Origin: Piscinibacter sp.
Lineage (GTDB): Bacteria; Pseudomonadota; Gammaproteobacteria; Burkholderiales; Burkholderiaceae_C
Reading direction: 5' to 3'
NCBI GenBank assembly: GCA_016706565.1
Contig: JADJJI010000013.1
Location: forward strand, 1 to 64,000
DNA: 64,000 nucleotides
Positions 23,152 to 32,001 of the stretch are shown here, one piece after another; position 1 is the stretch's first letter; each line of letters begins with the position of its first letter. The notes under the pieces were generated by a model, which was given only the letters and a program-made list of their open reading frames with translations, searched no databases and was not told the origin of the DNA. A program made the translations under genes and the position numbers.

Positions 23152-24846
23152 TCAGGCCGCGTGGGCCGTGCTGCGGCGCACGGCGTTGGCCGGGCCCTTG
23201 AAGGGCTCGATGCCGATGCGGCGCACGGTGTCGATGAAACGCTCGTTGGCGGCGCGCTGCGCACGGTAGGTGTCGAGCACCGCCTCGATGGCATCGGCCA
23301 CCTCGTCGGCCGCGAACGACGGGCCGATGACCTTGCCCGGGACGGCCGCACCGCTGAGGGTGGAGCCGTCGGAGCCGCCCATCGTCAGCTGGTACCACTC
23401 GCTGCCGTCCTTGTCGACGCCGAGGATGCCGATGTGGCCGCTGTGGTGGTGGCCGCAGGAGTTGATGCAGCCGCTGATGTGCAGGTCGATGTCGCCGATG
23501 TCATGGACCTCGTCGAGATCGGCATACCGCTCCGTCAGTTCGGCGGCCAGCGGCAGCGAGCGTGCGTTGGCCAGGCCGCAGAAATCGCCGCCGGGGCAGG
23601 CGATCATGTCGGTGACCAGGCCGATGTTCGGCGTGGCGAAGGTCGCGGCCTTGGCCGCTTCCCACAGCGCTGCGAGCTCGCTCTCGCGCACCCAGGGCAG
23701 CAGCAGGTTCTGGTCGTGCGTGACACGCAGCTCGCCGTGGCTGAAGCGCTCGGCGATCGCCGCGGCGGATTCCATCTGCTCGGCCGTCACGTCGCCCGGC
23801 GCCTGGCCGGCGCGCTTGAGCGAGAGCGTCACGGCGCGATAACCCGGCAGCCGGTGCGCATGCACGTTGCGTTGCAGCCAGCGCGCGAAGGCGCCGCTGG
23901 CATTCGCCGGCGCGGCGGCCGGAGCGCCCGCTTCGGCGACGCCCTCGGGCAGCACGAAACTCGCCTTCACGCGGTCGAGCTCGGCTTGTGGAATCAGGTG
24001 GGCGCTGCCGTCGGCATCGTCGTTCAGGATGTGCCGGAACTCCTCTTCCACCGCGTCGAAGAACTTCTGGCCCTCGGCCTTGACGAGGATCTTGATGCGC
24101 GCCTTGTAGAGGTTGTCGCGCCGGCCGTAGCGGTTGTAGACGCGCACGATCGCCTCGATGAAGACGAGGATCTGCTGCCAGGGCAGGAACTCGCGGATGC
24201 GCGTGGCGATCACCGGCGTGCGGCCCATGCCGCCGCCCACCAGCACCTCGAAGCCGACCTCGCCCTGCGCGTTCTGGCGCAGGTGCAGGCCGATGTCGTG
24301 CCAGGCGATCGCGGCGCGGTCCTCGGCGGCGCCGGTCACGGCGATCTTGAACTTGCGCGGCAGGAAGGCGAACTCCGGGTGCAGGGTGCTCCACTGGCGC
24401 AGCACCTCGCAGTACGGGCGCGGGTCGATCAGCTCGTCGGCGGCGATGCCGGCCAGCGCGTCGCTGGTGATGTTGCGGATGCAGTTGCCGCTGGTCTGGA
24501 TGCCGTGCATGTCGACTTGCGCGAGCAGGTCCATCACGTCGGCGCTTTGCACCAGCGGGATCCAGTTGAACTGCAGGTTCTGGCGCGTCGTGAAGTGGCC
24601 GTAGCCGCGGTCGTACTCGCGCGCGATGCGCGCGAGCTGGCGCAGCTGGCGCGCATGGATCTCGCCGTAAGGCACAGCGACGCGCAGCATCGGCGCGTGG
24701 CGTTGCACGTACCAGCCGTTCTGCAGGCGCAGCGGGCGGAACTCGTCGTCGCCGAGCTTGCCGGCGAGGTTGCGCTCGAGTTGGTCGCGGAATTGCGCGG
24801 CGCGCTGGTGGACGAAACGGCGGTCGAAGTCGGTGTATTGGTACAT
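23152..24846 (-). CDS. cysI: Sulfite reductase (assimilatory) hemoprotein subunit
   Basis: This enzyme reduces sulfite to sulfide with siroheme and a coupled 4Fe-4S cluster. The 564-residue product has the two-fold nitrite/sulfite reductase repeat: YGHFTTRQNLQFNW (about 83) and LRVTHDQNLLLPWV (about 370). The cluster ligands are CPGGDFCGLANARS (about 421) and HISGCINSCGHHHSGHIG (about 460). It starts one base after the TauE gene stop. No separate flavoprotein subunit (CysJ) is seen here, so electrons may come from ferredoxin; the fdxA and reductase pair downstream is a candidate supply. Confidence 0.93.
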   Translation of the reverse strand: MYQYTDFDRRFVHQRAAQFRDQLERNLAGKLGDDEFRPLRLQNGWYVQRHAPMLRVAVPYGEIHARQLRQLARIAREYDRGYGHFTTRQNLQFNWIPLVQSADVMDLLAQVDMHGIQTSGNCIRNITSDALAGIAADELIDPRPYCEVLRQWSTLHPEFAFLPRKFKIAVTGAAEDRAAIAWHDIGLHLRQNAQGEVGFEVLVGGGMGRTPVIATRIREFLPWQQILVFIEAIVRVYNRYGRRDNLYKARIKILVKAEGQKFFDAVEEEFRHILNDDADGSAHLIPQAELDRVKASFVLPEGVAEAGAPAAAPANASGAFARWLQRNVHAHRLPGYRAVTLSLKRAGQAPGDVTAEQMESAAAIAERFSHGELRVTHDQNLLLPWVRESELAALWEAAKAATFATPNIGLVTDMIACPGGDFCGLANARSLPLAAELTERYADLDEVHDIGDIDLHISGCINSCGHHHSGHIGILGVDKDGSEWYQLTMGGSDGSTLSGAAVPGKVIGPSFAADEVADAIEAVLDTYRAQRAANERFIDTVRRIGIEPFKGPANAVRRSTAHAA

Positions 24847-24847
24847 C

Positions 24848-25615
24848 TCAGTGGATCACTTTCAGTCCGGCCGTCACGAGCGCGGTGCACAGCAGGGCAC
24901 GCACCAGTTTCTCGGGCATCTTTCGCGTGAGTTGGGCGCCCAGCCAGATGCCGGGCACGCTGCCGATCAGCAGGGCGCCGAGCAGGCCCCAGTCCACATG
25001 GCCCAGCGTGGCGTGGCCGATGCCGGCAACGAAAGTCAGCGGCACCGCGTGGGCGATGTCGGTGCCGACGACGCGATGCGATTCGAGGCGCGGGTAGATC
25101 AGCATGATCAGCGTCGCGCCGATGGCGCCGGCGCCGATCGAGCTCAGCGACACCAGCACGCCCAGGATCAGCCCGCACAGCACGGTCAGCGCCGGCTTGC
25201 GCGACTCGGGCAGCCAGCGCTCCAGGCGCAGGCCGACCGCGTGCCAGGCCTGCTTGTAGGCCACCACCACGGCGGTGAGCAGCAGGGCGATGCCCAGCGA
25301 GAAGGTCAGCGCGCTGGCCCAGCCCTTGGTGATGCCGGTGAAATGCATCAAGGCGATGGTCGCCAGCGAGGCCGGGATGCTGCCCGCCAGCAGCAGCGCG
25401 GTGATGCGCCAGTGCACGTGGCCGGCCTGGTGGTGGGCTGCCGATCCGGCCGTCTTGGTGACGGCGGCGAACCACAGGTCGGTGCCGATGGCCACGGCAG
25501 GGTTCAGCTTGAACACCGACAGCAGCAGCGGCGTCATCAGCGAGCCGCCGCCGACGCCGGTCATGCCGACGATGGCGCCGACACCGAAGCCGCTGAGAAT
25601 CGCAATCCAGTCCAT
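24848..25615 (-). CDS. TauE/SafE-family membrane exporter
   Basis: The 255-residue protein has about eight membrane segments with the family signature in the first (GFGVGAIVGMTGVGGGSLMTP) and its repeat in the second half (VSLSSIGAGAIGATLIMLIY). TauE/SafE members export sulfite, sulfoacetate or related anions, or act as unspecific sulfur-anion carriers. Its place as first gene of the sulfate assimilation operon, one base ahead of cysI, argues for transport of sulfate or sulfite. Direction cannot be told from sequence. The ATG at 25615 is chosen because the hydrophobic start (MDWIAILSGFG) fits the family; a longer frame from 25678 adds a polar, promoter-derived stretch. Confidence 0.88.
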   Translation of the reverse strand: MDWIAILSGFGVGAIVGMTGVGGGSLMTPLLLSVFKLNPAVAIGTDLWFAAVTKTAGSAAHHQAGHVHWRITALLLAGSIPASLATIALMHFTGITKGWASALTFSLGIALLLTAVVVAYKQAWHAVGLRLERWLPESRKPALTVLCGLILGVLVSLSSIGAGAIGATLIMLIYPRLESHRVVGTDIAHAVPLTFVAGIGHATLGHVDWGLLGALLIGSVPGIWLGAQLTRKMPEKLVRALLCTALVTAGLKVIH

Positions 25616-25729
25616 GGGGTCGCCAAGTGGTGAACGGGCGCCAGGGTGGCGAACCGAAGGACGGACTCTAGGAAGCATCTATATATATGAGAAGTACTTT
25701 TATGTTGCTTGTTTATGCCTGATGGGAAT
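25616..25729. promoter_or_regulatory. AT-rich divergent promoter region (cys operon / lipoprotein gene)
   Basis: Bases 25676-25720 are strikingly AT-rich for this genome, with an ATATATAT run and TTATGTTGCTTGTTTAT, which is a rough inverted repeat. LysR-type regulators such as CysB bind AT-rich sites upstream of cys operons. This is the natural place for such a site and for the -10/-35 boxes of both divergent genes. The assignment to CysB is inference. Confidence 0.4.
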
Positions 25730-26656
25730 ATGAGAGGTTCGCTGCACCGTCGGCGGTGGCTGCAACTGGCGATGGCAGCTGCCAGCGTGGCGATGGCGGG
25801 CTGCCAGACGGCTCCCCAGTTGCCACCGCCCGCGGTGCCGGTGGAGCCACCCCCGGCCGCAGCGCCGCCGCCGCCTCCCAAGCCGCCTCGCATCGGCCTG
25901 GCTCTGGGTGGTGGGGCGGCGCGTGGCTTCGCCCACATCGGCGTGATCCAGGCGCTGGAAGAAAGCGGCCTTCGCCCGGACCTGGTGGTCGGTACCTCGG
26001 CGGGCAGCCTGGTGGCTGCGCTCTATGCATCGGGCAAGCGGCCGGCCGAACTGGTCCAGTTGGCCGATGCGATGGACGAGTCGGCAATCACCGACTGGGC
26101 GTTTCCGGGCCGCGGGCTGATCCGCGGCGAGGCGCTGGCCAGGTTCGTGCGCGAACACACCGGCGGCAGGACGATCGAGGCCATGGCGGTGCCGCTGGGC
26201 ATCGTCGCCACCGACCTCGACTCGGGCGCGCCCATCCTCTTCCAGCGTGGTGATACCGGCATGGCGGTGCGTGCCTCGAGTGCGGTGCCGGCGGTGTTCC
26301 AGCCGGTGCGCATCGGTGCGCGGGAGTACGTGGACGGCGGCCTGGTCTCGCCGGTGCCGGTGCGCTTTGCCCGGCAGATGGGGGCCGAGCTGGTCATCGC
26401 GGTGGACATCTCGGCCGCGCCGGAAGGCAATGCCACCGGCGACGCCATGCGCATGCTGCTGCAGACCTTCGCGATCATGGGGCGCAGCATCAACAACTTC
26501 GAGCTGCGCGATGCCGACGTGGTGCTGCGGCCGCGCCTGCCGGGCGTGTCGGGAGCCGACTTCGCGGCGCGCAAGAAATCGATCCAGGCCGGCCGGGAGG
26601 CCACGCTGGCGGCCCTGGCCGAACTGCGTTCCAAGCTCGCCGCCAAGACTCACTGA
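25730..26656 (+). CDS. Patatin-like phospholipase, predicted lipoprotein
   Basis: The 308-residue protein starts with a lipoprotein signal (RRRWLQLAMAAASVAMAGC, lipobox AMAGC near residue 25). A Pro-rich linker follows, then a compact patatin domain. Visible motifs are the oxyanion GGGAARG (about 62), the nucleophile elbow GTSAGS (about 92) and the catalytic EYVDGG (about 203), so the Ser-Asp dyad is complete. It resembles RssA/NTE-type esterases found as periplasmic lipoproteins in Burkholderiales. ATG 25730 is preferred because GGGA precedes it; ATG 25715 and TTG 25709 have no ribosome site. Its neighbours give no pathway clue. Confidence 0.85.
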   Translation: MRGSLHRRRWLQLAMAAASVAMAGCQTAPQLPPPAVPVEPPPAAAPPPPPKPPRIGLALGGGAARGFAHIGVIQALEESGLRPDLVVGTSAGSLVAALYASGKRPAELVQLADAMDESAITDWAFPGRGLIRGEALARFVREHTGGRTIEAMAVPLGIVATDLDSGAPILFQRGDTGMAVRASSAVPAVFQPVRIGAREYVDGGLVSPVPVRFARQMGAELVIAVDISAAPEGNATGDAMRMLLQTFAIMGRSINNFELRDADVVLRPRLPGVSGADFAARKKSIQAGREATLAALAELRSKLAAKTH

Positions 26657-26684
26657 ACGGTCGGATCGAGCGCCCCAAAAGAAG

Positions 26685-26705
26685 AGGCCCGGCAGAGCCG
26701 GGCCT
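26685..26705 (+). terminator. Hairpin after the patatin lipoprotein gene
   Basis: AGGCCCGGC pairs perfectly with GCCGGGCCT around AGA, 28 bases after the stop codon. The run of T after it is short, so termination efficiency is uncertain. Confidence 0.6.
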
Positions 26706-26803
26706 TCGAAGGTACCTGGTGGTACCGAGGAGACAACCTTTCAGGGAGACCACAAGCAGGGCTTGCGGATCTCGATAGATCGGGTGCTCCCCGGTTAGTT
26801 CAA

Positions 26804-26830
26804 CCCCGGCGCAAGTATTTGCGCTCGGGG
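26804..26830 (-). terminator. Hairpin after the phasin gene
   Basis: On the minus strand CCCCGAGCGCAA pairs with TTGCGCCGGGG with one bulged A, followed by TTGAACT. It lies 21 bases beyond the phasin stop. Confidence 0.6.
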
Positions 26831-26851
26831 CGAACCTCCCTGGGCTTTCCT

Positions 26852-27409
26852 TCAGGCAGCGCGCTTGCCCTTGGTTGCAGCTTGCGTGGCCTTCACGGCG
26901 GTGGTGGTCACGGCCTGGAAGTTGGCTTCGGCGACTTCGGCAGCCTGCTTGGCAGCCTTGTGCACGCTTTCGTAGGCGTTGTTGGCGGCAGCGACGGCCG
27001 ACTTCACCAGGGCGACGGCGTTCTCGGTGCCGGCCGGGGCGTTCTTGACGGCGGTGTCGACGACGGCCATGAACTTCTTCTGCGCGTCGGCGGCGGTCAC
27101 TTCGGCGACCTTGCCCACTTCGGCGTTGGTCGAGGCAGCGATGTCGTACAGGTGGCGGCTGTAGGCGGCGGCCTTTTCGGCGGCCGGTTGCAGCAGGCCG
27201 GCCTGCAGGGCGAACAGCTCCTGCGCGTCCTTGACCGACATGGCGGCCTTGGTCGTGTCGGCGGCTTCGCTCAGGGCGGCCTTGGCGACTTGCAGGTTCA
27301 GCTCGACGAGCTTCTCGACGCCTTCGAAGGCCTTGTTGGTCAGACCGAACAGGGTTTCGACGTTGGCCTTGTTGGCGGCAATGACTTGTTCAGCGGTGAG
27401 GAAGGACAT
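26852..27409 (-). CDS. phaP: Phasin, PHA granule surface protein
   Basis: Phasins coat polyhydroxyalkanoate granules and control their number and size. The 185-residue product has the family start [20 protein letters not shown], then [20 protein letters not shown], and a long amphipathic helical body rich in Ala, Lys and Val ending [13 protein letters not shown]. The ATG at 27409 follows GGAGA; an upstream frame continues without protein character. A perfect 12-bp inverted repeat in the upstream region (27458-27525) resembles the TGC-rich operators of the PHA regulator PhaR. The gene indicates that the organism makes PHA, although no synthase is present in this window. Confidence 0.93.
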   Translation of the reverse strand: MSFLTAEQVIAANKANVETLFGLTNKAFEGVEKLVELNLQVAKAALSEAADTTKAAMSVKDAQELFALQAGLLQPAAEKAAAYSRHLYDIAASTNAEVGKVAEVTAADAQKKFMAVVDTAVKNAPAGTENAVALVKSAVAAANNAYESVHKAAKQAAEVAEANFQAVTTTAVKATQAATKGKRAA

Positions 27410-27457
27410 GCGGGTCTCCGGTTCGAGTGGGTGGATTCGAGGTTGCCGCAGATTTGT

Positions 27458-27525
27458 TGCACTGCAGCATGGATCGAAGTATATGCACCGTCCGGCAAAC
27501 TTCAAGCACTTTTTGCTGCAGTGCA
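27458..27525 (-). promoter_or_regulatory. Perfect 12-bp inverted repeat upstream of phasin, candidate PhaR operator
   Basis: TGCACTGCAGCA at 27458-27469 and TGCTGCAGTGCA at 27514-27525 are exact complements, 44 bases apart and about 50 and 105 bases upstream of the start codon. Each arm contains the palindrome CTGCAG. PhaR repressors of PHA producers are known to bind TGC-rich palindromes ahead of phaP, so these two sites are good operator candidates. Confidence 0.6.
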
Positions 27526-27592
27526 TCATTGTTAGAGGGCTTCTCCTAGCGGGCAGCCTGCCGGGCACCGGGCGGCAGAATGCGGCCAGTCC

Positions 27593-28537
27593 ATGCAAGC
27601 CTTCTATTCAGACCAGTTCGTGCTGCCCTTGCCGCCAGGGCACCGCTTCCCGATGCCCAAGTACCGGCTCTTGCGTGAGCGCATCGACGGCGAACCCGGC
27701 TTCCGGCTGCGCCCCGCCGAGCCGGCCAGCGAGGGCGAACTGGCGCTGGCGCACGACCCGTCCTACATCGGCGCGGTGCTGCAGGGCACGTTGTCTGCGG
27801 CGATGCAGCGCGAGATCGGCTTCCCTTGGACGGAGCGCATGGTTGAGCGCTCGCGCCGCTCGGTGGGGGCGACCATCGGTGCCGCACGCGCGGCGCTGGC
27901 GGAGGGCGTGGCCGCCAATCTGGCCGGTGGCACCCACCACGCCAGCGCCGACAAGGGCGGCGGCTACTGCGTTTTCAACGACGCCGCCGTGGCCGCCCGG
28001 CTGATGCAGGCCGAGTGGCACCGCCAGCGGCGCTCCGTGGCCGGTGGGCTGCGCGTGGCCGTGATCGACCTCGACGTGCACCAGGGCAACGGCACGGCAG
28101 CGATCTTCCGCGACGACCCGACGGTGTTCACGCTGTCGCTGCACGGCGCGAAGAACTTCCCCTTCCGCAAGGAGGCGAGTGACCTCGACGTCGAACTCCC
28201 GGATGGCTGTACCGACGTGCCGTACGTGGCGGCGCTCGACGCGGCGCTGGAGCAGCTCTGGGCGCGCCATGCCGGCTGTCCGCCCGGCCTGGTGTTCTAC
28301 CTGGCCGGGGCGGATCCGCACGAGGGCGACCGGCTCGGCCGGCTGAAGCTCAGCGCTGCAGGCCTGGCCGAGCGCGACCGGCGCGTGTTCACCGCCTGCC
28401 GCGAGCGCCGCATTCCGGTCGCGGTGAGCATGGCCGGCGGTTATGGCCGCGACATCGCCGACACAGTGGCGATCCAGCATCGCACGCTGCACGAGGCGCT
28501 GGCGAGCTGGCGGCAATGGAACAATGTCGCCTCATGA
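27593..28537 (+). CDS. Histone-deacetylase-family (acetoin utilisation/APAH-type) deacetylase
   Basis: The 314-residue protein belongs to the HDAC superfamily of zinc hydrolases that remove acetyl groups from lysines, acetylpolyamines or related amides. Catalytic and metal-binding blocks are visible: [19 protein letters not shown] (about 105, tandem His), [13 protein letters not shown] (about 155, Asp and His zinc ligands), [16 protein letters not shown] (about 239, Asp ligand) and SMAGGYGRD (about 282). The substrate in bacteria is generally unknown. The stop overlaps the following thioesterase start (ATGA), so these genes form a coupled operon. Confidence 0.9.
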   Translation: MQAFYSDQFVLPLPPGHRFPMPKYRLLRERIDGEPGFRLRPAEPASEGELALAHDPSYIGAVLQGTLSAAMQREIGFPWTERMVERSRRSVGATIGAARAALAEGVAANLAGGTHHASADKGGGYCVFNDAAVAARLMQAEWHRQRRSVAGGLRVAVIDLDVHQGNGTAAIFRDDPTVFTLSLHGAKNFPFRKEASDLDVELPDGCTDVPYVAALDAALEQLWARHAGCPPGLVFYLAGADPHEGDRLGRLKLSAAGLAERDRRVFTACRERRIPVAVSMAGGYGRDIADTVAIQHRTLHEALASWRQWNNVAS

Positions 28538-28977
28538 GCCACCGCCCCCACGCCGAACCGCGCAGCGCCTACCGCCACTTCATGCCCATCCAGACCCGAT
28601 GGGCCGACAACGACGCCTATGGGCACGTCAACAACGTCGTCTACTACGGCTGGTTCGATACGGCAGTGAACGGCTACCTCATCGAGGCCGGCGCGCTCGA
28701 CATCCATGCCGGTGACGTGATCGGCCTGGTGATCGAGACGCGCTGCAACTACTTCGCGTCGCTGGCTTTCCCGCAGAAGGTCGAGGCCGGGCTGCGTGTC
28801 GGTCATGTCGGCCGCAGTTCGGTACGCTACGAAGTCGGCCTGTTCGCCCTCGATGCCCCGGAGACGGCGGCCGCCGGCCACTTCATCCATGTCTATGTCG
28901 ACCGTGTCACGCGCCGCCCGGTCGAACTGCCCGAAGCCCTGCGCGCTGCCCTGCAACCCCTGATCGCGACCGCATGA
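28534..28977 (+). CDS. Acyl-CoA thioesterase, hotdog fold (4-hydroxybenzoyl-CoA type)
   Basis: This 147-residue hotdog protein has the signature [23 protein letters not shown] at about 18-40, where the Asp is the catalytic residue of the 4-hydroxybenzoyl-CoA thioesterase/YbgC group. The long helix and the C-terminal strand ([18 protein letters not shown]) are complete. Its ATG overlaps the deacetylase stop and its own stop overlaps the nitroreductase start, so expression is coupled. The physiological acyl-CoA is unknown. Confidence 0.88.
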   Translation: MSHRPHAEPRSAYRHFMPIQTRWADNDAYGHVNNVVYYGWFDTAVNGYLIEAGALDIHAGDVIGLVIETRCNYFASLAFPQKVEAGLRVGHVGRSSVRYEVGLFALDAPETAAAGHFIHVYVDRVTRRPVELPEALRAALQPLIATA

Positions 28978-29672
28978 CCGACACCGTCCACACCACGCAG
29001 GCCGTCGACGACGCCATCACCTCGCGCCACTCGATCCGCGCCTACCTGAGCACGCCGGTGCCGCGCGAGACGATCCAGGACATCCTGCGCGTCGCCGCCC
29101 GCGCACCTTCGGGCACGAACACGCAGCCCTGGAAGGTGCACGTGCTCACCGGTGCTGCGAAGCAGCGGCTGAGCACCGCCATCCGCGCCGCCTTCGACGA
29201 CCCCGACGAGCGCGGCAGGCACAGCGAGGAGTACGCCTACTACCCGACGCAGTGGGCCTCGCCCTACATCGACCGCCGCCGCAAGGTCGGCTGGGACCTG
29301 TACGGCCTGCTGGGCATCGGCAAGACCGACAAGGCGCGCATGCACGAGCAGCACGGCCGCAACTACGCCTTCTTCGATGCGCCGGTCGGGCTGATCTTCA
29401 CCATCGACCGCGTGATGCAGCAGGGCAGCTGGCTCGACTACGGCATGTTCCTGCAGAACATCATGGTCGCAGCGCGCGCGCGCGGGCTGGACACCTGCCC
29501 GCAGGCGGCCTTCACGCAGTTCCACCGCATCATCGAAGCGCAGCTCGGCCTGGCCGACGACGAGATGGTGGTGTGCGGCATGTCGCTCGGGCACGCCGAC
29601 CCGAGTGCGATCGAGAACACGCTGATCACCGAGCGCGAGCCGGTGCAGGGTTTCACCCGGTTCCACGACTGA
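28974..29672 (+). CDS. Nitroreductase-family FMN oxidoreductase
   Basis: The 232-residue flavoprotein shows the family blocks: [16 protein letters not shown] (FMN phosphate binding, about 18), [20 protein letters not shown] (about 42) and [23 protein letters not shown] (dimer/FMN region, about 155). It ends [10 protein letters not shown] followed by a short tail. Members reduce nitro groups, quinones or related substrates with NAD(P)H. The start overlaps the thioesterase stop (ATGA). The true substrate is unknown. Confidence 0.9.
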   Translation: MTDTVHTTQAVDDAITSRHSIRAYLSTPVPRETIQDILRVAARAPSGTNTQPWKVHVLTGAAKQRLSTAIRAAFDDPDERGRHSEEYAYYPTQWASPYIDRRRKVGWDLYGLLGIGKTDKARMHEQHGRNYAFFDAPVGLIFTIDRVMQQGSWLDYGMFLQNIMVAARARGLDTCPQAAFTQFHRIIEAQLGLADDEMVVCGMSLGHADPSAIENTLITEREPVQGFTRFHD

Positions 29673-29758
29673 GTGCGGGGCCGGCCCGGTCCCTAGAATC
29701 CCGGCGGCAGGAGAAGCCGTCGCGCCCACGTCGAGCGCGGGGCCGCGGAGGAACAATC

Positions 29759-31012
29759 ATGTCGTTGCTGGGGATCCCGTTCGATTTCGTGCTGTTCGCA
29801 CTCACGCTGCTGGGCGTGGCCACGCTGCACCACCACGCGCTCAAGGTCGCGCTGGGCGGGGCGCTGGCGATCACGCTGTACCAGCTGCTCGTCACCGGCT
29901 TCAAGGCCGGCGCCGGCATGGGCGGCCTGGCGGCCCACGCCGGCCATGAATGGGTCACGCTGGCCAACCTGCTCGGGCTGCTGCTGGGCTTCGCGCTGCT
30001 GGCCGACCATTTCGAGAAGAGCCGCCTGCCGGAGATCCTGCCGCACCTGCTGCCCGACGACTGGAAAGGCGGCTTCGTGCTGCTGATCGGCGTGTTCGTG
30101 ATGTCGGGTTTCCTCGACAACATCGCCGCCGCGATGATCGGCGGCACCATGGCCTCGGTGCTGTTTGCTCGGCGCGTGCACATCGGCTACCTGGCTGCCA
30201 TCGTCGCCGCCTCGAACGCCGGGGGCGCCGGCAGCGTCGTCGGCGACACCACCACCACGATGATGTGGATCGCCGGCGCCAGCCCCCTGTGGGTGGTCGA
30301 GGCCTACATCGGTGGCTTCGCGGCGCTGATGTTCTTCGGCGTCATTGCCGCCAAGCAGCAGCATGACTACCAGCCGATCCAGAAGGACGATGCTCCCGGC
30401 GTGCACGTCGAGTACGGCCGGCTCGGCGTGGTCGTCGCGATCCTGCTCGCTGCCGTGGCGGCGAATCTCTGGTTCAACCTCAACAATCCTGCGGTGCTCG
30501 ATCACCTGCCGGTCATCGGCATGGCGGTGGTGCTGGCCATCCTGGTCACGGCGCCGGTGCGCACGCCGACCTGGAGCCTGCTGCCCGGTGCGTTCAAGGG
30601 CAGCATCTTCCTGCTCGCGCTGGTGTGGTGCGCCTCGCTGATGCCGGTGGACCAGCTGCCGGTGGCCTCGTGGCAGACGGCTTTCGGCCTGGGCTTCGTG
30701 TCGTCGGTGTTCGACAACATTCCGCTGACCGCGCTGGCCATCCGCCAGGACGGCTACGACTGGGGCTTCCTGGCCTATGCGGTGGGCTTCGGCGGCTCGA
30801 TGATCTGGTTCGGTTCGTCGGCCGGCGTGGCGCTGTCCAACATGTACCCGGAAGCCCGCTCGGTCGGCCACTGGCTGCGCGGCGGCTGGCACGTGGCGGT
30901 GGGCTACGTGCTCGGCTTCATGGTCATGCTCGTGCTGCTCGGCTGGCACGGGCACCCGATCAAAGAACGCGCCGCGGCCCAGCCGGCGGCCACCCAAGGA
31001 GTGTCCAAGTGA
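29759..31012 (+). CDS. NhaD/citrate-type ion transporter
   Basis: The 417-residue integral membrane protein has about ten to twelve hydrophobic segments. It contains the two inverted hairpin motifs of the ion transporter superfamily: VMSGFLDNIAAAMIGGTM (about 115) and FVSSVFDNIPLTALAIRQ (about 315), each with the DN pair. A GDTTTTMMWIAGASPL segment lies between. Related proteins are NhaD Na+/H+ antiporters and citrate or arsenite transporters; the substrate here is not determinable. The ATG at 29759 follows GGAGG. The next gene begins inside its stop region. Confidence 0.8.
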   Translation: MSLLGIPFDFVLFALTLLGVATLHHHALKVALGGALAITLYQLLVTGFKAGAGMGGLAAHAGHEWVTLANLLGLLLGFALLADHFEKSRLPEILPHLLPDDWKGGFVLLIGVFVMSGFLDNIAAAMIGGTMASVLFARRVHIGYLAAIVAASNAGGAGSVVGDTTTTMMWIAGASPLWVVEAYIGGFAALMFFGVIAAKQQHDYQPIQKDDAPGVHVEYGRLGVVVAILLAAVAANLWFNLNNPAVLDHLPVIGMAVVLAILVTAPVRTPTWSLLPGAFKGSIFLLALVWCASLMPVDQLPVASWQTAFGLGFVSSVFDNIPLTALAIRQDGYDWGFLAYAVGFGGSMIWFGSSAGVALSNMYPEARSVGHWLRGGWHVAVGYVLGFMVMLVLLGWHGHPIKERAAAQPAATQGVSK

Positions 31013-32001
31013 GCCGCCGCCCTGCCGTGCTCGTGGCCCGCGCCGTGTTCGGCGACATCGTCGACCGGCTGCGCGTGCACTTCGAAGTCGAGGACAACCC
31101 TGCCGACCGCATCTACAGCAAGGCCGAACTCATCGAGCACCTGAAGGGCAAGGCCGGTGCCTTCATCACCGGCAGCGAGCGCATCGATGCCGAGGTGCTG
31201 GTCGCGAACCCGCAACTGCGCGCGGTGTGCAACATGGCGGTGGGCTACAACAACATCGACATCGACGCCTGCAATGCGCGCGGTGTGCTGGCCACCAACA
31301 CGCCCGACGTGCTGACCGAGACGACGGCCGACTTCGGCTTCGCGCTGATGATGGCCACCGCGCGGCGCATGGCCGAGAGCGAGCATTACCTGCGGCGGGG
31401 CGAATGGACGCGCTGGTCCTACGACATGTTCACCGGCAGCGACGTGCATGGCGCGACGCTGGGCATCCTGGGCATGGGCCGCATCGGGCAGGCGATCGCG
31501 CGGCGCGGCGCGCTGGGCTTCGGCATGAAGGTGATTTATCACAACCGCAGCCGGCTCTCGCCCGAGCAGGAGGCGCCGCTCGGTGCCCGCTACGTCTCGA
31601 AGGAAGAACTGCTTCGCATGGCCGACCACCTCGTGCTCGTGGTGCCTTATTCGGCCGCCAGCCACCACGCCATCGGCGCGGCCGAGATTGCGCAGATGAA
31701 GCCGACCGCCACGCTGACCAACATCGCCCGCGGCGGCGTGGTCGACGACGCCGCGCTGGCCGCGGCACTGCGTGCGCGCACGATCGCCGCAGCGGGGCTG
31801 GATGTGTTCGAGGGCGAGCCGAAGCTGCACCCCGACCTTCTCTCCGTGCCCAACGTCGTGCTCACGCCGCACATCGGCAGCGCCACGGTGGCCACGCGCC
31901 GCGCGATGGCCGACCTCGCGGTCGACAATCTGATCGCGGCACTGACCGGCGCGGCGCCGCCGACGCCGGTCAACCCGCAGGTGCTGCCGCTGAAGGCCTG
32001 A
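31009..32001 (+). CDS. 2-hydroxyacid dehydrogenase (glyoxylate/hydroxypyruvate reductase type)
   Basis: The 330-residue enzyme is a D-isomer-specific 2-hydroxyacid dehydrogenase. It has the NAD motif [17 protein letters not shown] (about 150), the conserved [17 protein letters not shown] with catalytic Arg (about 240), the [10 protein letters not shown] Glu segment (about 263) and the catalytic His in LTPHIGSAT (about 286). [18 protein letters not shown] and NTPDVLTE are typical of the GhrB/GyaR group. The GTG at 31009 is preceded by AAGGAG and overlaps the transporter stop. It would reduce glyoxylate or hydroxypyruvate in the cytosol. Confidence 0.92.
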   Translation: MSRRPAVLVARAVFGDIVDRLRVHFEVEDNPADRIYSKAELIEHLKGKAGAFITGSERIDAEVLVANPQLRAVCNMAVGYNNIDIDACNARGVLATNTPDVLTETTADFGFALMMATARRMAESEHYLRRGEWTRWSYDMFTGSDVHGATLGILGMGRIGQAIARRGALGFGMKVIYHNRSRLSPEQEAPLGARYVSKEELLRMADHLVLVVPYSAASHHAIGAAEIAQMKPTATLTNIARGGVVDDAALAAALRARTIAAAGLDVFEGEPKLHPDLLSVPNVVLTPHIGSATVATRRAMADLAVDNLIAALTGAAPPTPVNPQVLPLKA

